NCBI GenBank assembly: GCA_015680685.1
Contig: MNCI01029020.1
Location: forward strand, 32,998-96,997
Reading direction: 5' to 3'
DNA: 64,000 nucleotides
Source: Gnetum montanum
Lineage: Eukaryota; Streptophyta; Gnetopsida; Gnetales; Gnetaceae
Shown here piece after piece: positions 46,771-59,478 of this stretch. The notes under the pieces were generated by a model. That model did not search any database. It saw nothing but the letters and a program-made list of their open reading frames with translations, and was not told the origin of the DNA. Position 1 is the stretch's first letter. Each line of letters opens with the position of its first letter. Made by a program: the position numbers and the translations under genes.

Positions 46771-48240
46771 ATCCATAATGGAGCGTAGGAAGTTTCTTGA
46801 GTGGTTAGGACCTAGTCATGTGCATGTATTGACGAGCAATACTACAACTTTATATGCGTGAAAATTCAAACGAGTTTGCTCATGTCACATAAAAATTTTG
46901 ACTCTAAGCATCACTATGAGTTGACCTATAAGGATTGAAAGGAATATATCGCTTCATCATATGATCACATTGAATTATCTAAAATTTACATGCACTTGTT
47001 AGCATAGTTGGTGAGTGCAGATGAAGACAGTGAAGTGAGTGAAAAGGCTAGTTTAGGATCCCACCCAAAGGATCAATATGAGTTTAAAGCTGAGTACAAG
47101 CTAGATACACTCATAGGGGACCTTTTCCAATGATCTATCCTAGAGGTGACTATGTTCAACTCTATCCACTTTGATAGTGAATCAAACTTCTCTTATGATC
47201 TCCAAAAGCTTAAGTTCCCAACCCACTACCTTATTCACTTCATTATTCACCTTGAAATATTTTGCTACTGTGCCTCAAGCTCCACTAGTAATTTCCTTCA
47301 TGCCTCAGTCTTTTGCAATGTTAGCTAGTCTTTCTCTCATAATGCAAATTTCACACATATTACATAATCCATTTGTTTCTAACAACCACTTTGTTCCGCA
47401 TGTTCCCATGCAAGCATCACTTCCCATGTTTAACCCTTCTGCAATAGTAGTTACAAGACCTTTCCAATCCATACCACTGCCCATTCCATAAGCAACAATT
47501 GTCCAACAACAACAAGTACAATCTTTAGGAGCTTCACAAGTCTTAGATCAAGCCTTTTAATTGATCCAAGACCTTACTAAGAAGCTACAAAAACTCAAGG
47601 CTAGTACAATGCTAATGGTAAAGGATATGGACTTCTACTAGGATAATCCCACCAATCCTATCATTCCTCAAATCACATTACCCATAGGCATGCCTATCTC
47701 AAACTTAACCAAATACAATGGTGAAGGAGATCCTAATGCATACCTTGTCCTCTTCTGGTCTAAGTATCTCCTATTGCAAGCATGGCCTCATATGCTATAG
47801 AGAATTTTTCCTATATTCCTAAATGGAAAAGCTTTGGATTGGTACTGAATCTTGCTTAGAGGTTTTATATCCTCTCTTGATTAATTGATAATCCAATTCA
47901 TTAAGAAATTCAAATACAACCTAAAGCCTAATACAACTTCAAATCAACTTATGAAAGTAAGGCAGATTCCACTTGAAGTTGTTCAAAGGTTCATTCAAAT
48001 ATGGAATGAAATGTTCAATGAGATTACTAAGCCTATCTCTAAAACCCACCTCTTAGCCATCTTCAAGGTAGTAATCAATGACTTCATCAAGTTAAAGCTC
48101 TACTACTTAGAATCTCAATCACTAATCCAAGCCTTTTCACAAATTAAGAACATAGAATAGGTTGTGGGGACTAGCAACGATTTGGCCTATGTGGCCTATA
48201 AGAACCAACACTCTATGAGGGACAAGGATAAGACCAAATA
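46771..48240 (+). pseudogene. gag of element G
   Basis: An N-terminal part (46840-47100) and a proline-rich part (47171-47491, open) precede the retrotransposon gag domain at about 47690-48165. Readable blocks are LTKYNGEGDPNAYLVLFWSK (47706-47765), NGKALDWY (about 47823) and the open segment 47885-48160 with LIIQFIKKFKYNLKPNT, ISKTHLLAIFKVVINDFIK and LESQSLIQAF. The same blocks occur in C (15720-16130) and H (51870-52310). Gag would form the particle that packages the RNA. A few stops remain, fewer than in B or F. Confidence 0.8.
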
Positions 48241-49777
48241 AGCATAAAAAACCTTGGCTATAGTAACAAAAGAGCCTAAATAAGTGAAAAGGAAAAAGTC
48301 ACCTCGACATGACAATCCAAAACTACCAAAGTACTTTAGTCTTGATAGGTTTTGCCATTATCACCAACTAGCTGGTCATAATACCAATTTCTACTTAGCC
48401 CTTAAAGATGATCTCTAGAAGATATTCAACTATGAAAAGCTGGTGTTGAAGGAGCCCAACTCTCCAAATTCCAAAAATAACTCTTATGTCATTGCCTCAT
48501 TTATAGCAACTAAATGATCTAGTCCTTTTAGGGAACTATTTGTCATCAAGGTACCACTAGCTAGTACTCAACCCTAGAACCCAAAGCTTAGAACATTCTT
48601 CATTATATGCGTATCACCCTCATCCTCTAAAGATCCTTTTATCATACATGTTACACCTTTAGTAGCATCAAAATTAAGACCTAAACAATGTGTTATTGAT
48701 CCCTCTAAGGCTAGGGAACCATTCATTATTTAGGTTCCTTTACCATAAACAAGAAAACCCATTACAAGCTATGATCAAAGCTTACCTATTGTGACCAATA
48801 ACTCAACAATCAACAAGAAGCCACCACAACTATGACAAAGAAAACTTATTTTCAAACCAATTACTAAGCCCACTAAAGGTAGCCAACAACAAAATCCATT
48901 AAAGCAATTTGACCCACCAAACCCTACACTAAGATTATTTACACCCATGAGTGATGGGCCACAATCACACACATTAAAACATGAGCCAAAAACTCTAGGA
49001 AGAATGGAGAAAATTAAAACCATCAAGGCTAAAAGATCATATGCTAAGGAAAATGATTTCTTTGTAATAATGGAACAAGCTAAAACAATTACTCAAATAA
49101 AAGAACACATCATTGAATCTATACAATATAGTCATAACTTCTTCCACTCATAGACATGTGCTAGCTCAAATATTGACTTTTATTACTATAAGCAGAGACA
49201 TGCTTGTCAACAAAGAGACCATCCAATCTATCATTCAGTGAACCACGCTTAATAAGAACAAACATCATACATGATAGCAAAGTGAAGATTGACTCATGAA
49301 ACGAAGAAGTATTATTTTCTTTTCTCCTCATTATCATACATGTTGGCAAGTATAAGGTTCATTGTGTTCATGTAGATGACTAGGCTACAACTAATGTGGT
49401 ACCATTTACTATTGTTGAGAAACTATGCTTAACCAAAAACATCTAAGAAACCTCTCCCTTTCCATTCAAGTCATTCAAAAGATCATGAGTAGTGGTTTGA
49501 GGTTCTATCTCTTTGCATTTCATAGCTAGGGAAATTTTTTCTACATCTATCAACTTCTTAGACATCGAAGCGACACCTAGTTTCAACTTAATTCTAGGAA
49601 GACCATGGTTGGCTAAGCCTTGTGAAGTTTCATCTTCTATACATCAAGAGATGTACTTGCTATATGAGGGTGGTGAGATCATAATTCATGGGAACAACAT
49701 ATTTCTACGATCAGTTAATAATGTCAACATCAAATGAGATTCAGAGGTGGGGTTTTAAGATGAAACTCCCTACAAAT
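48241..49777 (+). pseudogene. Zinc-knuckle-like and protease region of element G, cut by H
   Basis: A FDRFCHYHQLAGHNTNFYLALK-like stretch (about 48337-48415) is the zinc-knuckle segment C.YH...GH.T..C with Cys residues lost. A variable linker follows. The protease (about 49330-49740) has VHVDD at the active-site position (about 49362) and the well-preserved FNLILGRPWLAK (about 49583-49618) and MYLLYEGGEIIIHGNN (about 49651-49700). H interrupts it at 49778, shortly after the segment matching GDTPT of H. The continuation after H (from 58713) is not clearly readable. Confidence 0.75.
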
Positions 49778-51165
49778 TGAAACACCACTAGTTTCGGGCT
49801 TATGCAATTCAATGGCAGATTTATCTACGTGTCAAAACTTGGCCAAGAGTTTTCTAAGTTCGGTGTCACATTGTGAAACGTAGATAGCGTAGCATGCTGG
49901 AGGACCTGATGTTTGCAAAATTTTTCTAAGTTTGCCTACTACACTCCCTAGCACAGCTAGCATAGCACATGTTCCCAAGGCCAGTTTGCATGAATGTCAA
50001 GCTAGAAGTGATCAAAGGGCATTGAGGATAGACTAAACAGTTTGGCAAATTTTCTATCTCCTAGGCTATCAAGCTTGCTATGCTCTTTAGCTTGCCTAGC
50101 TTGACACATGTCCTAGTTGCCAATCTACCCAAGTACCAGGCTAACAGCTGTCAAAGGTGCTCAAGATGGAAAAAATAGTTCAGCAAATTTTCTATCTTTT
50201 GGGCCTATTACACTTTGCTACGCTACATAGCGTAGACAGTGTAGCACAAGTTTCAAGGCTCAAATTTTTCTAAGTGTTTTGCCAAAAGTCTATCAAGCTA
50301 TCTAGACACAGAAGGTGCATTTGGTAATTTTTTGACTTTCGAGGTTGTCTATCTTACTTCACCCCCAGAATGTGGTCAGGGTGCCATGAAGAAACATTGC
50401 AAATTTTGGCAAAATTCATCAAAATGTGGATGCTACTCTCTACTACACTATGCAGCATAGACAACATGACAAGCCAAAATATGCAAAAATCTTCTAAGTG
50501 TTCATGCTATGCTCTCTATGCTTTGCAACATACACAGTGTGACACTTGGGAAATGCTTCCAAATGCCTCCAGAAGCTCCCAGAACTTGGCATCAACCTTT
50601 ATTTCAGCTCTGACGTCCCTTTGGCAGCCAAGATTAGTAGATTGCTTTATTTTTTGCATCCCCTATTGATCCCCAAAATTGTCCTTACACTTGATCCTAC
50701 TCAAAAGAGGGGGAAGACGTAGTCTCGGAGCATAGGCTCCAAGTTGCATTTGTTTTAGCATTGATTATAGGCACATGGTAGTCCCTTAGATTTTGACACA
50801 TACAGTCCAAGCAGTGTGGTCATAGTTTGGCAGATTCTTAGCTCCTGTTCCTATCTTGCAAAGCGTGACACCATTGGGCTTGATACTTAGAGCTTAACAC
50901 TTTGAGCGTAGCATGTCAGTGTGACTTCTTCTCATCCGTGCTACATGGGACCCAAGCCATGTGGCACTCAATCCACATCTCCCATCAACCCTAGCTCTAT
51001 AAATACCTCGATAATCAGCATTTTAGTGGTGGGTTGATCAACGATGAAATCACTCTAAGCATTAGGCATTAGAGCACTCTTAGCATCTTCATCATTCCTA
51101 CAGTTGAGCACCATGACCTAGCACTCACACAACGTGAAAACTGTAAGCTTGACAGGTCCAACCCC
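49778..51165 (+). repeat. 5' LTR of H, right end deleted
   Basis: Starts TGAAACACCAC; TATA box TATAAATA at 50998-51005. Alignment with 56937 onward is continuous up to about CCCCTTTTGCA, after which the mate continues and this copy jumps to gag. Confidence 0.8.
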
Positions 51166-51169
51166 TTTT

Positions 51170-52620
51170 GCAACCAGTGTTTGTGACACCAACGCTACCA
51201 TACATGCACACTATGCCCACATCACATCCACAAATAAGCCCTATTCCCAACATCCCTTCTATGTTAGTCCCACCACCAACAATAGCTCCAACCTCAACCA
51301 CATGGTGGGTAGCAACATCCTTCCCTACTATTCAATTATCCCAGATGCTGCCCTATTTGCAATCGCAAATGTATTAAGCATCACATATGGCACAATCGAC
51401 TACAGGGCTATGGGCTGCTTTGCTAGCACCACCAATGGGACTAGGAGCCACTCTAATAGCCCCCTAATTGGGCTAGTACTGCTCCAATGGCACCACCTAC
51501 GGGGTTGTGGGCCGCTCTGACAGTGGCACCAACAATGTTGGTAGTTGCTCTGGTAGCACCATCAATGGGAGTCACTCTGATAGCACCCACAACGAGGGTG
51601 GTAGCCACGTTGAAAGCACTATTGATGGTAGCCACTCCAATGGCACAACCAATGGTACAAATAATGAAACCCTCTACAACATCTCCAAGTCTAGATTAAG
51701 TGTTTCAGCTTATCCAAACCCTCATTAATGAGGTCAAGCGGCTTAAAGCCATTAACTCCGAAATAGTCCACGTAATGGACTTCTATTAGGATGATCCTAT
51801 TAACCTCATCATTCCTCCACCACATTGCCTCCAGGAATTTAGCTTCCCCAATTTACGAAATACAATAGAGAGGGTAACCCAAATGCCCACCTAGTCATGT
51901 TTCGTTCAGAGTCTTTGTTGCTGCAACCATGGCCACACATGGTCATTCATGTCTTCACCATGTCTGTGACTAGCAAAGCCTTAGATTGGTATTGCATGCT
52001 TTCTTGCACTTCCATTTCAACTTTAGAGGAGTTGTTAAGTCAGTTCATAACCTACTTCAAGTACAACTTGAAGCCGAAAGCCACACTAGACTAGCTCATG
52101 AATGTTAAGTAGGAACTGGTAGAGCTAGTGCAAAAATTCATACAACATTGAAGTGCTTCCCTAAATGAAATTCGTGAGCCCATTGCTAAAACCCACCTAC
52201 TAGCCATTTTTAAGGGTGCCATAAATGATTTCATTAAATCAAAGTTGTATTATTTAGCCCCACACTCCCTTAGCCAAGCCTATGCTCAAACAAAGAGCAT
52301 ACAAGATGCAACAAAGGCCAGCAAGGACCCGACTTACATAGCCTACAAAAATGCACATGCAAAGAGAGACAAGGAAAAGGGGAAAGCCATGACAACCACT
52401 ATGGTAGCTGTGGCTAAGGAAGCCAAGACCAACAACAACAAGCAGGTATTCAAGGCACCTAAGGCCCTATCCAACACCAACAAAATGTCGAGTTCTAGCA
52501 ACCAATCTACACTGTCAGTAGCAATAGGGCAAGCTCCACCGAGGCCAAGCTTTGAGTGCAAGGATCACTCAAAATATACCCATTTGCCAATCAAGCCATC
52601 AAAGCTTTTGGATTAACTAC
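51170..52620 (+). pseudogene. gag of element H
   Basis: Starts with a low-complexity region (51170-51700) rich in Pro, Ala, Val, Thr and Ser, built on a degenerate DNA repeat around GGCACCACCAATGG. The gag domain follows: open pieces 51897-52094 (SKALDWYCML, LSQFITYFKYNLKP) and 52245-52616 (YLAPHSLSQAYAQTKSI, then a Lys-rich stretch KAMTTTMVAVAKEAKTNNNK). The block THLLAIFKGAINDFIKSK-like is at about 52190-52240. Same order as in C and G. Confidence 0.8.
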
Positions 52621-52715
52621 TTAGTTTTGGGCACATTCAGCATAAGCAAATGTCAAAGGATGCTTACAAATGCCACAAGAGGTACTGTGAGATCCTTTGA
52701 GACCCCTCTATAGCT

Positions 52716-53048
52716 ATGTCCAATGAGCCTATGGTACCCAAAAATTTTAAGCTAGATCGATTTTACAACTACCATCAGTTGTGTGGCCATGACATGAATT
52801 ACTGCTTAGCATTGAAGGATGATATCCAACACATGATCGATCAAGGCAACTTGGTCCTTGATGAAAGTAATCCTGTTTGGCCAGAGAACCAATCCATGAA
52901 CATCTATATGGACCCATTAAATATGAGTAGTGCAAGATATACCATTGATGCTATCAGCGTTGATGACAACATAGAGGCAACACATGAACCATTTGTAGTT
53001 CATGTACCCTTCAGTGGTGTTAAATCCTCAACTTCAATAGGGTCATAG
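52716..53048 (+). pseudogene. Zinc-knuckle-like segment of H gag
   Basis: An open stretch of 110 codons. FYNYHQLCGHDMNYCLALKD (about 52761-52820) fits the plant gag-type knuckle C.YH...GH....C with the first Cys lost. It probably belonged to the gag-protease reading frame. C has a deletion here. Confidence 0.65.
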
Positions 53049-53099
53049 GCCTCCTTTCTCATCAAGCCACCACCTCAAGTACCCACAACACCCTTTGTG

Positions 53100-54450
53100 G
53101 TCAAGGTCCCATAACAATCGTCCACTAAGACGTTAAACTGGCAACTAAACTAATCATTCATTAAGACATTAAACTAGCAATTGAACCAATCATCTGCTAA
53201 GATATTAAAGTGGCATGATGTAGTAACAACAACCGCTAAGCAACCTTTCATCATCAAGGTGCCACACCAAGTTGGCCCTACAAAAACTCCTAAATCACCG
53301 TTTGTCATAAGGGTGACATAACATGATGGTGTCTGACCTACCTAAAGCCCAATAATGAGAAACATCTTAGCCTCTCCTCCATCGAGGGTTGACCCCACTG
53401 GCAACCCAATTAGGCCTACCAAATGGCAACACAAGAGGACAAACGAGTGCCTCACAACCCCCATGGCTGAAACAAAGGCCGCAACTAGCAAGCAAAAATT
53501 GGACACTAGGGCCCCTACCCCCAAATAGGCCAAGAAACCCAAGCCCAAGTCCCCTCCATGAGAGATCCATCTCTCAAACCACATGGAGGAAGTCAAGATC
53601 AACACAACAGTCAATGACAAGGACTTCGTAGCGATACTAACCCAAGTGAAACAAATACTCAAGCAAAAAAAAAACACAATGTTGAACTTGTACGACTTGG
53701 TCATAACCTCATCTACTCACCACCAAGTGTTGGCCTAGATGTTGGCCTCCATTCATATTATGGAGGACATCCTTGTAGATGAGGCATCCATCCGTGTAGC
53801 AATGTTGCCCCCTACATCATAGGAATCAGGTTCAACATTCCTAGCCTTTCATAACGATGTAGTTAAGATCAACCCCAAACAAGGGGAAGTCACTACAGCT
53901 CCATTATCCATTAGCATACATGTTGGGTAGTGCATAATCCGTAGAGTGCATGTCGATGATGGTGCAACAACAAACGTAGTCATGTACTCTGTCATTGACA
54001 AGCTCGACCTGGCAGATGAAGTTAGGCCAACCAAAACTACATGCCTAAAATCCTTCAATGGATCATGAATCACTATTAGGGGTACAATCAACTTAGCCTT
54101 TATGGTAGGAGAGCAATTCCCCACTAGCGTAGATTTCACTATCATAAAGGAGATGCCAGGCTTCAACCTGATCCTAGGTAGGCCTTGGTTAGTCCAACTA
54201 CGAGTTGTCTCCTTTCCTATTCACCAAGAAGTTCACCTTCCATATGAAGGTGGTCAAGTTATCATCCATGGTGATAACATCCCCCCTTCGGCTAACCATA
54301 ACATAGACATGGAGCAAGTTTCAAAGGTGGAGTTTCTTGGTGATACACCTACAATAACCAATGCAGTGTCTAAGGCTAACACACCTAAACAAGAGATTGA
54401 AGCCAATAGCCTCCCAGAGGACCTTAAGCCTTGCATGCCCTCCTAATCCA
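53100..54450 (+). pseudogene. Protease region of element H
   Basis: A repeat-bearing linker (53116-53215) and a Lys/Pro-rich segment lead to a retropepsin-like domain at about 53930-54446. VHVDDGATTNVVMYSVIDKL (about 53949-54005) covers the active site, with DDG where the family has DSG. FNLILGRPWLVQLRVVSFPI (54162-54220) and VHLPYEGGQVIIHGDN (about 54231-54280) complete it. The open piece is 54102-54446, and a stop at 54446 ends the coding part. Nothing resembling reverse transcriptase follows. Confidence 0.8.
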
Positions 54451-54732
54451 CACTAGATTAGGAAGCAACTACATGACCAAGACTTTCCCTTGGCCAAAAA
54501 TGCACCAAGCACCTGCTTACACTTTACCTCTACTTGCAATGCATTTTTGACTTTCGTTTGCGTTGCACTAGCCTATGCATTTACATTTTTCTTGCTTGCT
54601 TAGATCACACATTTCATTTTTTTCACACATTTTTTACTTTGTTTATGCATCCATCCACTTAGCTTATACATTACATTTGAAAAACTACAAAAAACACATA
54701 AAAATAAAAAAAATCATAAAACTACAAAAACA

Positions 54733-54960
54733 CATAGTCCGAAATGGCCTTAAACTATCGTTGTGGCCCAAAATGGCCTTAAACTATCATTGCAGCCCGA
54801 AATGACCTTAAATTATTGTTGTGGCCTGAAATGGCCTTAAACTATCATTGTGGCCTAAAATGGCCTTAGACTATCATTGTGGCCCAAAATGGCCTTAAAT
54901 TATCATTGCAACCCGAAATGGCCTTAAATTATTATTGTAGCCCGAAATGGCCTAAAACTA
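54733..54960 (+). repeat. 29-bp tandem array in H
   Basis: Seven to eight units of about 29 bp with the core AAATGGCCTTAAACTATCAT and GTGGCCC between. C has a longer-period version at 18060-18355. Confidence 0.85.
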
Positions 54961-55115
54961 TTTCTTTTTGCATTACTTTTTTTTTCATTTGTGAATTTTA
55001 ACTTTGTTTATGACAGGTGCTAGTTGATGGTGTTTTTCTAGTTGATTTTTGTGGGATCTTGCAAGGACATAGCATGACTATGCATGTAGCATCACACCTT
55101 ATACAAGCAAGGTAA

Positions 55116-55440
55116 GCACACATCCACTATGATGTTAAACTAGCACAGACATCTGCTATGACATTAAACTAGCACAAAATGTCCGCTATGATGTTAAACT
55201 AGCAGAGAATTTCCTTAGGCTATGACATTAAATTGGCACCCACCGCATAGTATGCTATGATCTTAAACTGGCCATCCACCATCTGCTATGACATTAAACT
55301 ACCACAACGGTCTGCTAGGACCTTAAATTAGCACATTATTATCTACCCAAACCTTAAACTAGGACCACAATTTGTTAGGACCTTAAACTATCACAACAGA
55401 TGATCTACCAAGACCTAAAACTGGGTTTGTGATTTAGTGC
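55116..55440 (+). repeat. CTATGACATTAAACTAGCAC array in H
   Basis: About ten imperfect units with the core TATGACATTAAACTAGCAC or AGGACCTTAAACTA at spacings of about 30-37 bp. Same motif as 15366-15485, 18530-18770 and 53116-53215. Confidence 0.8.
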
Positions 55441-56466
55441 CTAAGTCCAACATACATGGTTCTGTGAACAAGTGAGTGAGAATACTTTTGATCTTCCATC
55501 GCCTGCCCACACCTCTTGGGCAAGATGAGGTGGGGGTGTTGCTATTCCAAAATGAAGTTCACGTCATCAAGAAAAAATCTTCTAGGACATTTGCAATGTC
55601 GCTATCCTTGACATCTTACTAATCATCTAGAGATGTTGTTTGGCATCTTGTTGACTTTTCAGAGCTACTGTCACCATCACCAATCATTTTGATCATAACT
55701 CTCATTGTCAGCAACCCCCGCTGGAGTCCCAGTAGTACTGTGGCCTAGCCACAACACTGCCATCCTCCAGCCCTCACCATTGCTTGAGTTTGGAAGAGCA
55801 TCCAGTAGTGTGACTCCTCACCCTACGGCTGAGTTTCCTAGGTCTTATCTTTGGTGAGAACTCCTAAGCACCTAAATTACCATTGCTCCTAGCCACTTGA
55901 GTGCTCATTTTTGTTGTGGCTATTAGAGCTTTCTAGCCTGCCACTATCGACACTTGCATTGACCTTTCTACTTTGGACATTACATGCACCTGACATAGCA
56001 CTTGCAGCCCTCGCAATGCCCCTGGCAAGCAGGACTTTGCTTTCATTTTGCATGGTGGTTGTTTTCTCTTATTTTCTCTATGTTGCATTTGTAGGATGAA
56101 GCTTAGGCAACATTTTTTAAGGGTACGTTTCATCATGATGGCAAGACACCACGTTGTTCCAATGTATCCAATTTGACTCACCTAGCTACTTAAGAGTGCA
56201 TGTCCCTAATATCCCCTCAGCCAATCTAACCTCTACCTCTTGATCTTGCAATCTCCCACATCCCTTGTAAGCTTCCCCAATGTACATGCAACCTTTTCCA
56301 TAGTCAGCTGCAAAACCCATGATGGATGTAATGCAACTTGTCCCATGGGGAGTCTTTGTGGGTTGGTCAAAGCCCTGAATGGATGTAACACTACTCATCC
56401 TAGGAAGGAAACACCTATCCTACAAATATGATGTAGTTGACCCTAAGCAAATACAGTGCATAGTTC

Positions 56467-56560
56467 ACTCAGCAAAAAAAAAGTAAAGAAAATAGGAAGA
56501 AGAAAAAAAGAAGAAGAGAGAAGGAAAAAAGCAAAAGAGGAAGAAAATGAAAAAAGTCAA
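56467..56560 (+). repeat. Long purine tract in the 3' region of H
   Basis: A/G-rich run with GAAGAAGAGAGAAGG-type units, about 380 bp before the 3' LTR, at the same place as the tract in C. Confidence 0.7.
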
Positions 56561-56936
56561 GTGCCCAAATTAAATGGCATAGCTACCATTTTGCAACTGA
56601 TCTGACCTTGGGTTGACCATCTCATAAGCATTCCAATGAGAGGTCAAAATCTGAAGGATAGGATATTTTTGCATCCTAACTCCCTCATAAGCACTCTGAT
56701 GAGCGATCATGCTATGGCACTAAGCCATTATCACACAAATCGCCACAGCTATTCTTTCCATCCCTTGACCCATTCCCCTAAATTATTCCCTATCACACTT
56801 CATTTCCTTAGCACTCTCAAGAAGAGCAAAGCATCATCCAAGTAGGCATTGATGAATGGTGTTGGTGTCATGTTCATCGTGGTGTTTCGTATTCTTTGTT
56901 GATGTCTCTCAGGCCAGTCCTCTAGACGTCTACGAT

Positions 56937-58712
56937 TCAATGGTAGATTTGTCTAAGTGTTAAAACTTGGGCAATATTTTTCTAAGTTTGGTGTCATGCT
57001 ATGCAGTGTAGATAGCGTAGCACACTAGAGGACCTGATGTTTTCAAAATTTTTCTAAGTTTGCCTACTATGCTCCCCAACATAGCTAGTGTAGCACATGG
57101 TCCCAAGGCTAGTTTGCACGAATGTCAAGCCAAAAGTGGTCAAAGAACATTAAGGATGGACTAAATAGTTTGGAAAATTTTCTATCTCTTGGGCCATCAA
57201 GCTTGCTATGCTCTTTAGCATGCCCAGCTTGACACATGTCTCGATTGCCAGTCTACCTAAGTACCAAGCTAGGAGTTGTTAGAGGTACTTAAGATGGAAA
57301 AAATAGTTTGGCAAATTTTCTATCTTTTGGGCCTATTATGCTCTACTATGCTACACAGCATAAACAATGTAGCACAAGTTTCAAGACTCAAATCTTTCTA
57401 AGTGTTGGACCAAAATTCTATCAAGCTATCTAGACATGGAAGGTGCATTTGGTAATTTTCTGACTTCTGAGGTTGTCTGTCTTGCTTCACCCCTAGAATG
57501 TGGTCAGGGTGCCATGATGAAACATTGCAAATTTTGGAAAAATTCATCAAAATGTGAGTGCTACGCTTTGCTATGCTACATAGTGTAGATAGCATGACAA
57601 GCCAAAATCTACAAAAATTTTCTAAGTTTTCACACTATGCTCTCTACGTTGTGCAGTGTAGACAATGTGACACTTAGGAAATGCCTCCAAATACCTCCAG
57701 AAGCTCCCAAAACTTGGCATCAACCTTCATTTCAACTTTGAAATCTTTTTGATGGCCAAGATTAGCAACTTCCTTTGTTTTTTGCACCCCCTATTGATCC
57801 CCAAAATTGTCCCTGTGCTTGACCCTACTCAGAAGAGGGGGAAGACATAGTCCTAGAGCATAGGCTCCAAGTTGCATTTCTTTTAGCATTGATTGTAGGT
57901 ACATGGCAGTCCCTTAGACTTTGGCACATGCATTCTAGGCAGTGTGGTCATAGTTTGGCAGATTCTTAACTTCCATTCTTGTCCTGCAAAGCGTGACACC
58001 ATTCAGCTTGACACTTTGAGCGTAGCATGTTAATGTGACTTATTCTCATCCATGCTACATGGGACCCAAGCCACGTTGCACTCAATCCATGTCTCCCATC
58101 AACCCTAGCTCTATAAATACCTTGATAATCAACATTTTAGTGGTGGATTGATGAGTAGCAAAATCACTCTAACCATTAGGCATTAGAGTGCTGTTAGCAT
58201 CTTCATCACTCCCACACTTGAGCACCGTGACCTAGCACCCATAGAGCATGACGATTGTAAGCTCGACAGGTCCAGCCCCTTTTGCAGCTACTAGCACTGT
58301 GTCTGCTACATCCCAGAGATTGTGACCACATTACCATGTTGCCTTGTTGTGCCTATCTAACACTGCGTACCAGTTATATACACTATTTAATCAAGAGCTA
58401 CATTCCACAATCTTGGGGTGGTGCATTTCTTCACTTAAACTCTCGTTTCATTTTTCTCCAACATTTTTTTTAAATTTAAGCATAATTTCATGTGTCTTAT
58501 TCTACTAATATGCATGTTTTCTTGTTCACGATACTATTTTCAAGCTCTTGCAAATGATTATTGTTACACCATGTAAGTCCCTGTTTGATCGACTAGACCA
58601 TTCAAGGCACCCCATCTCCGTTTTCTCTAGTACGGCCCTCCCATAGATTCAAGGTTAGGTTGTGCACCTAATGACCTCTTGGTGTTCCATCCACTAACAT
58701 TTTTGGACATCA
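56937..58712 (+). repeat. 3' LTR of element H
   Basis: Aligns with 49800-51165 and continues another 440 bp to about GGACATCA. TATA box TATAAATA at 58112-58119. Its end resembles the end of the C LTR (CATTTTTGG). The first 30-60 bp are missing. Confidence 0.8.
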
Positions 58713-59478
58713 CACACATAAGCTAGGACCAAAAACAATACTACTAGTAATAACAACAATAACAATGATCATGCTAATGCTTCTAACTCTACAATACTAA
58801 ATGATCAACAAGAGCACCTACTAATTGTCATATCAAACAAGAAGAATGATGAACTTAGGATCATACAAAAGAAGCCCCTTGATCTATTAAAGATCTAGCA
58901 AAAAATTCATAACAAATGCATTATCCCTTTTTTTGTCAACAATTTCTTATTTACATTTGCAACCTTATATCATGTTTCTATGTTTACTTTGTTGGTGTGT
59001 TTTCTTTAAAGTTTCTCAAGCTTGCTAGGAAAGTGTAACCGTGGCCCACTAAGGCCTAAAACTAGCAACACAATGGCTTGCCAAGGCTTAAAACTGGTGA
59101 AGCCATGGCCTACTAGGGCCAATCAAGGGTGAACATAATAGCCTCTTTCTTTTTCTCCTTTAACATTGTGGCTAGTTTACTTAACGATATCATTTATATT
59201 TTAATTGCATGTTTACACCTCAATTTATAATTTTATTGCATTCTATTTCATTTACCCATTTTAGTTTTTGCTCTAGTTTTTCATTGTATCTTTAACTCAT
59301 ATATTACACTTGCTATTTACGTTAGCATAAAAACATAAAACATAGAAAAGAGCATATGTAAATGTAATACTACAAGCTATTTTCCTCTTTCAAAAGGTTA
59401 TTAGATTTGTAAGATTAAAATAGCTCCATGATTATAATTTACCCTATGTAATTACTAAAATGGAATAATAGCAAAGTA

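Larger units (their letters stand above)
54470..56460 (+). other. Non-coding 3' region of H with repeat arrays
   Basis: Holds two arrays (separate entries), then about 1 kb (55445-56460) without coding signal that I recognise. Parts of 56230-56410 match C near 19300-19380 (CTAGGAGGAAACACCTATCC-type), so it belongs to the element. Confidence 0.7.
49778..58712 (+). mobile_element. Element H: non-autonomous gag-protease element with damaged 5' LTR
   Basis: Related to C: similar LTRs (AAATTTTTCTAAGT motifs), gag, protease and repeat-rich tail, and no polymerase. LTRs are 49778-51165 and 56937 to about 58712. The 5' LTR lacks the last 440 bp present in the 3' one, and the primer-binding site and gag N-terminus are gone with it. 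The 3' LTR lacks its first 30-60 bp and the polypurine tract. The right boundary is uncertain by about 15 bp, and no clean target duplication could be matched to the left flank CAAAT. Confidence 0.8.

Noticed and set aside
51453-51699. Overlapping open frames on both strands in H
   Set aside because: A degenerate repeat around GGCACCACCAATGG keeps several frames open by chance; at most one belongs to gag.
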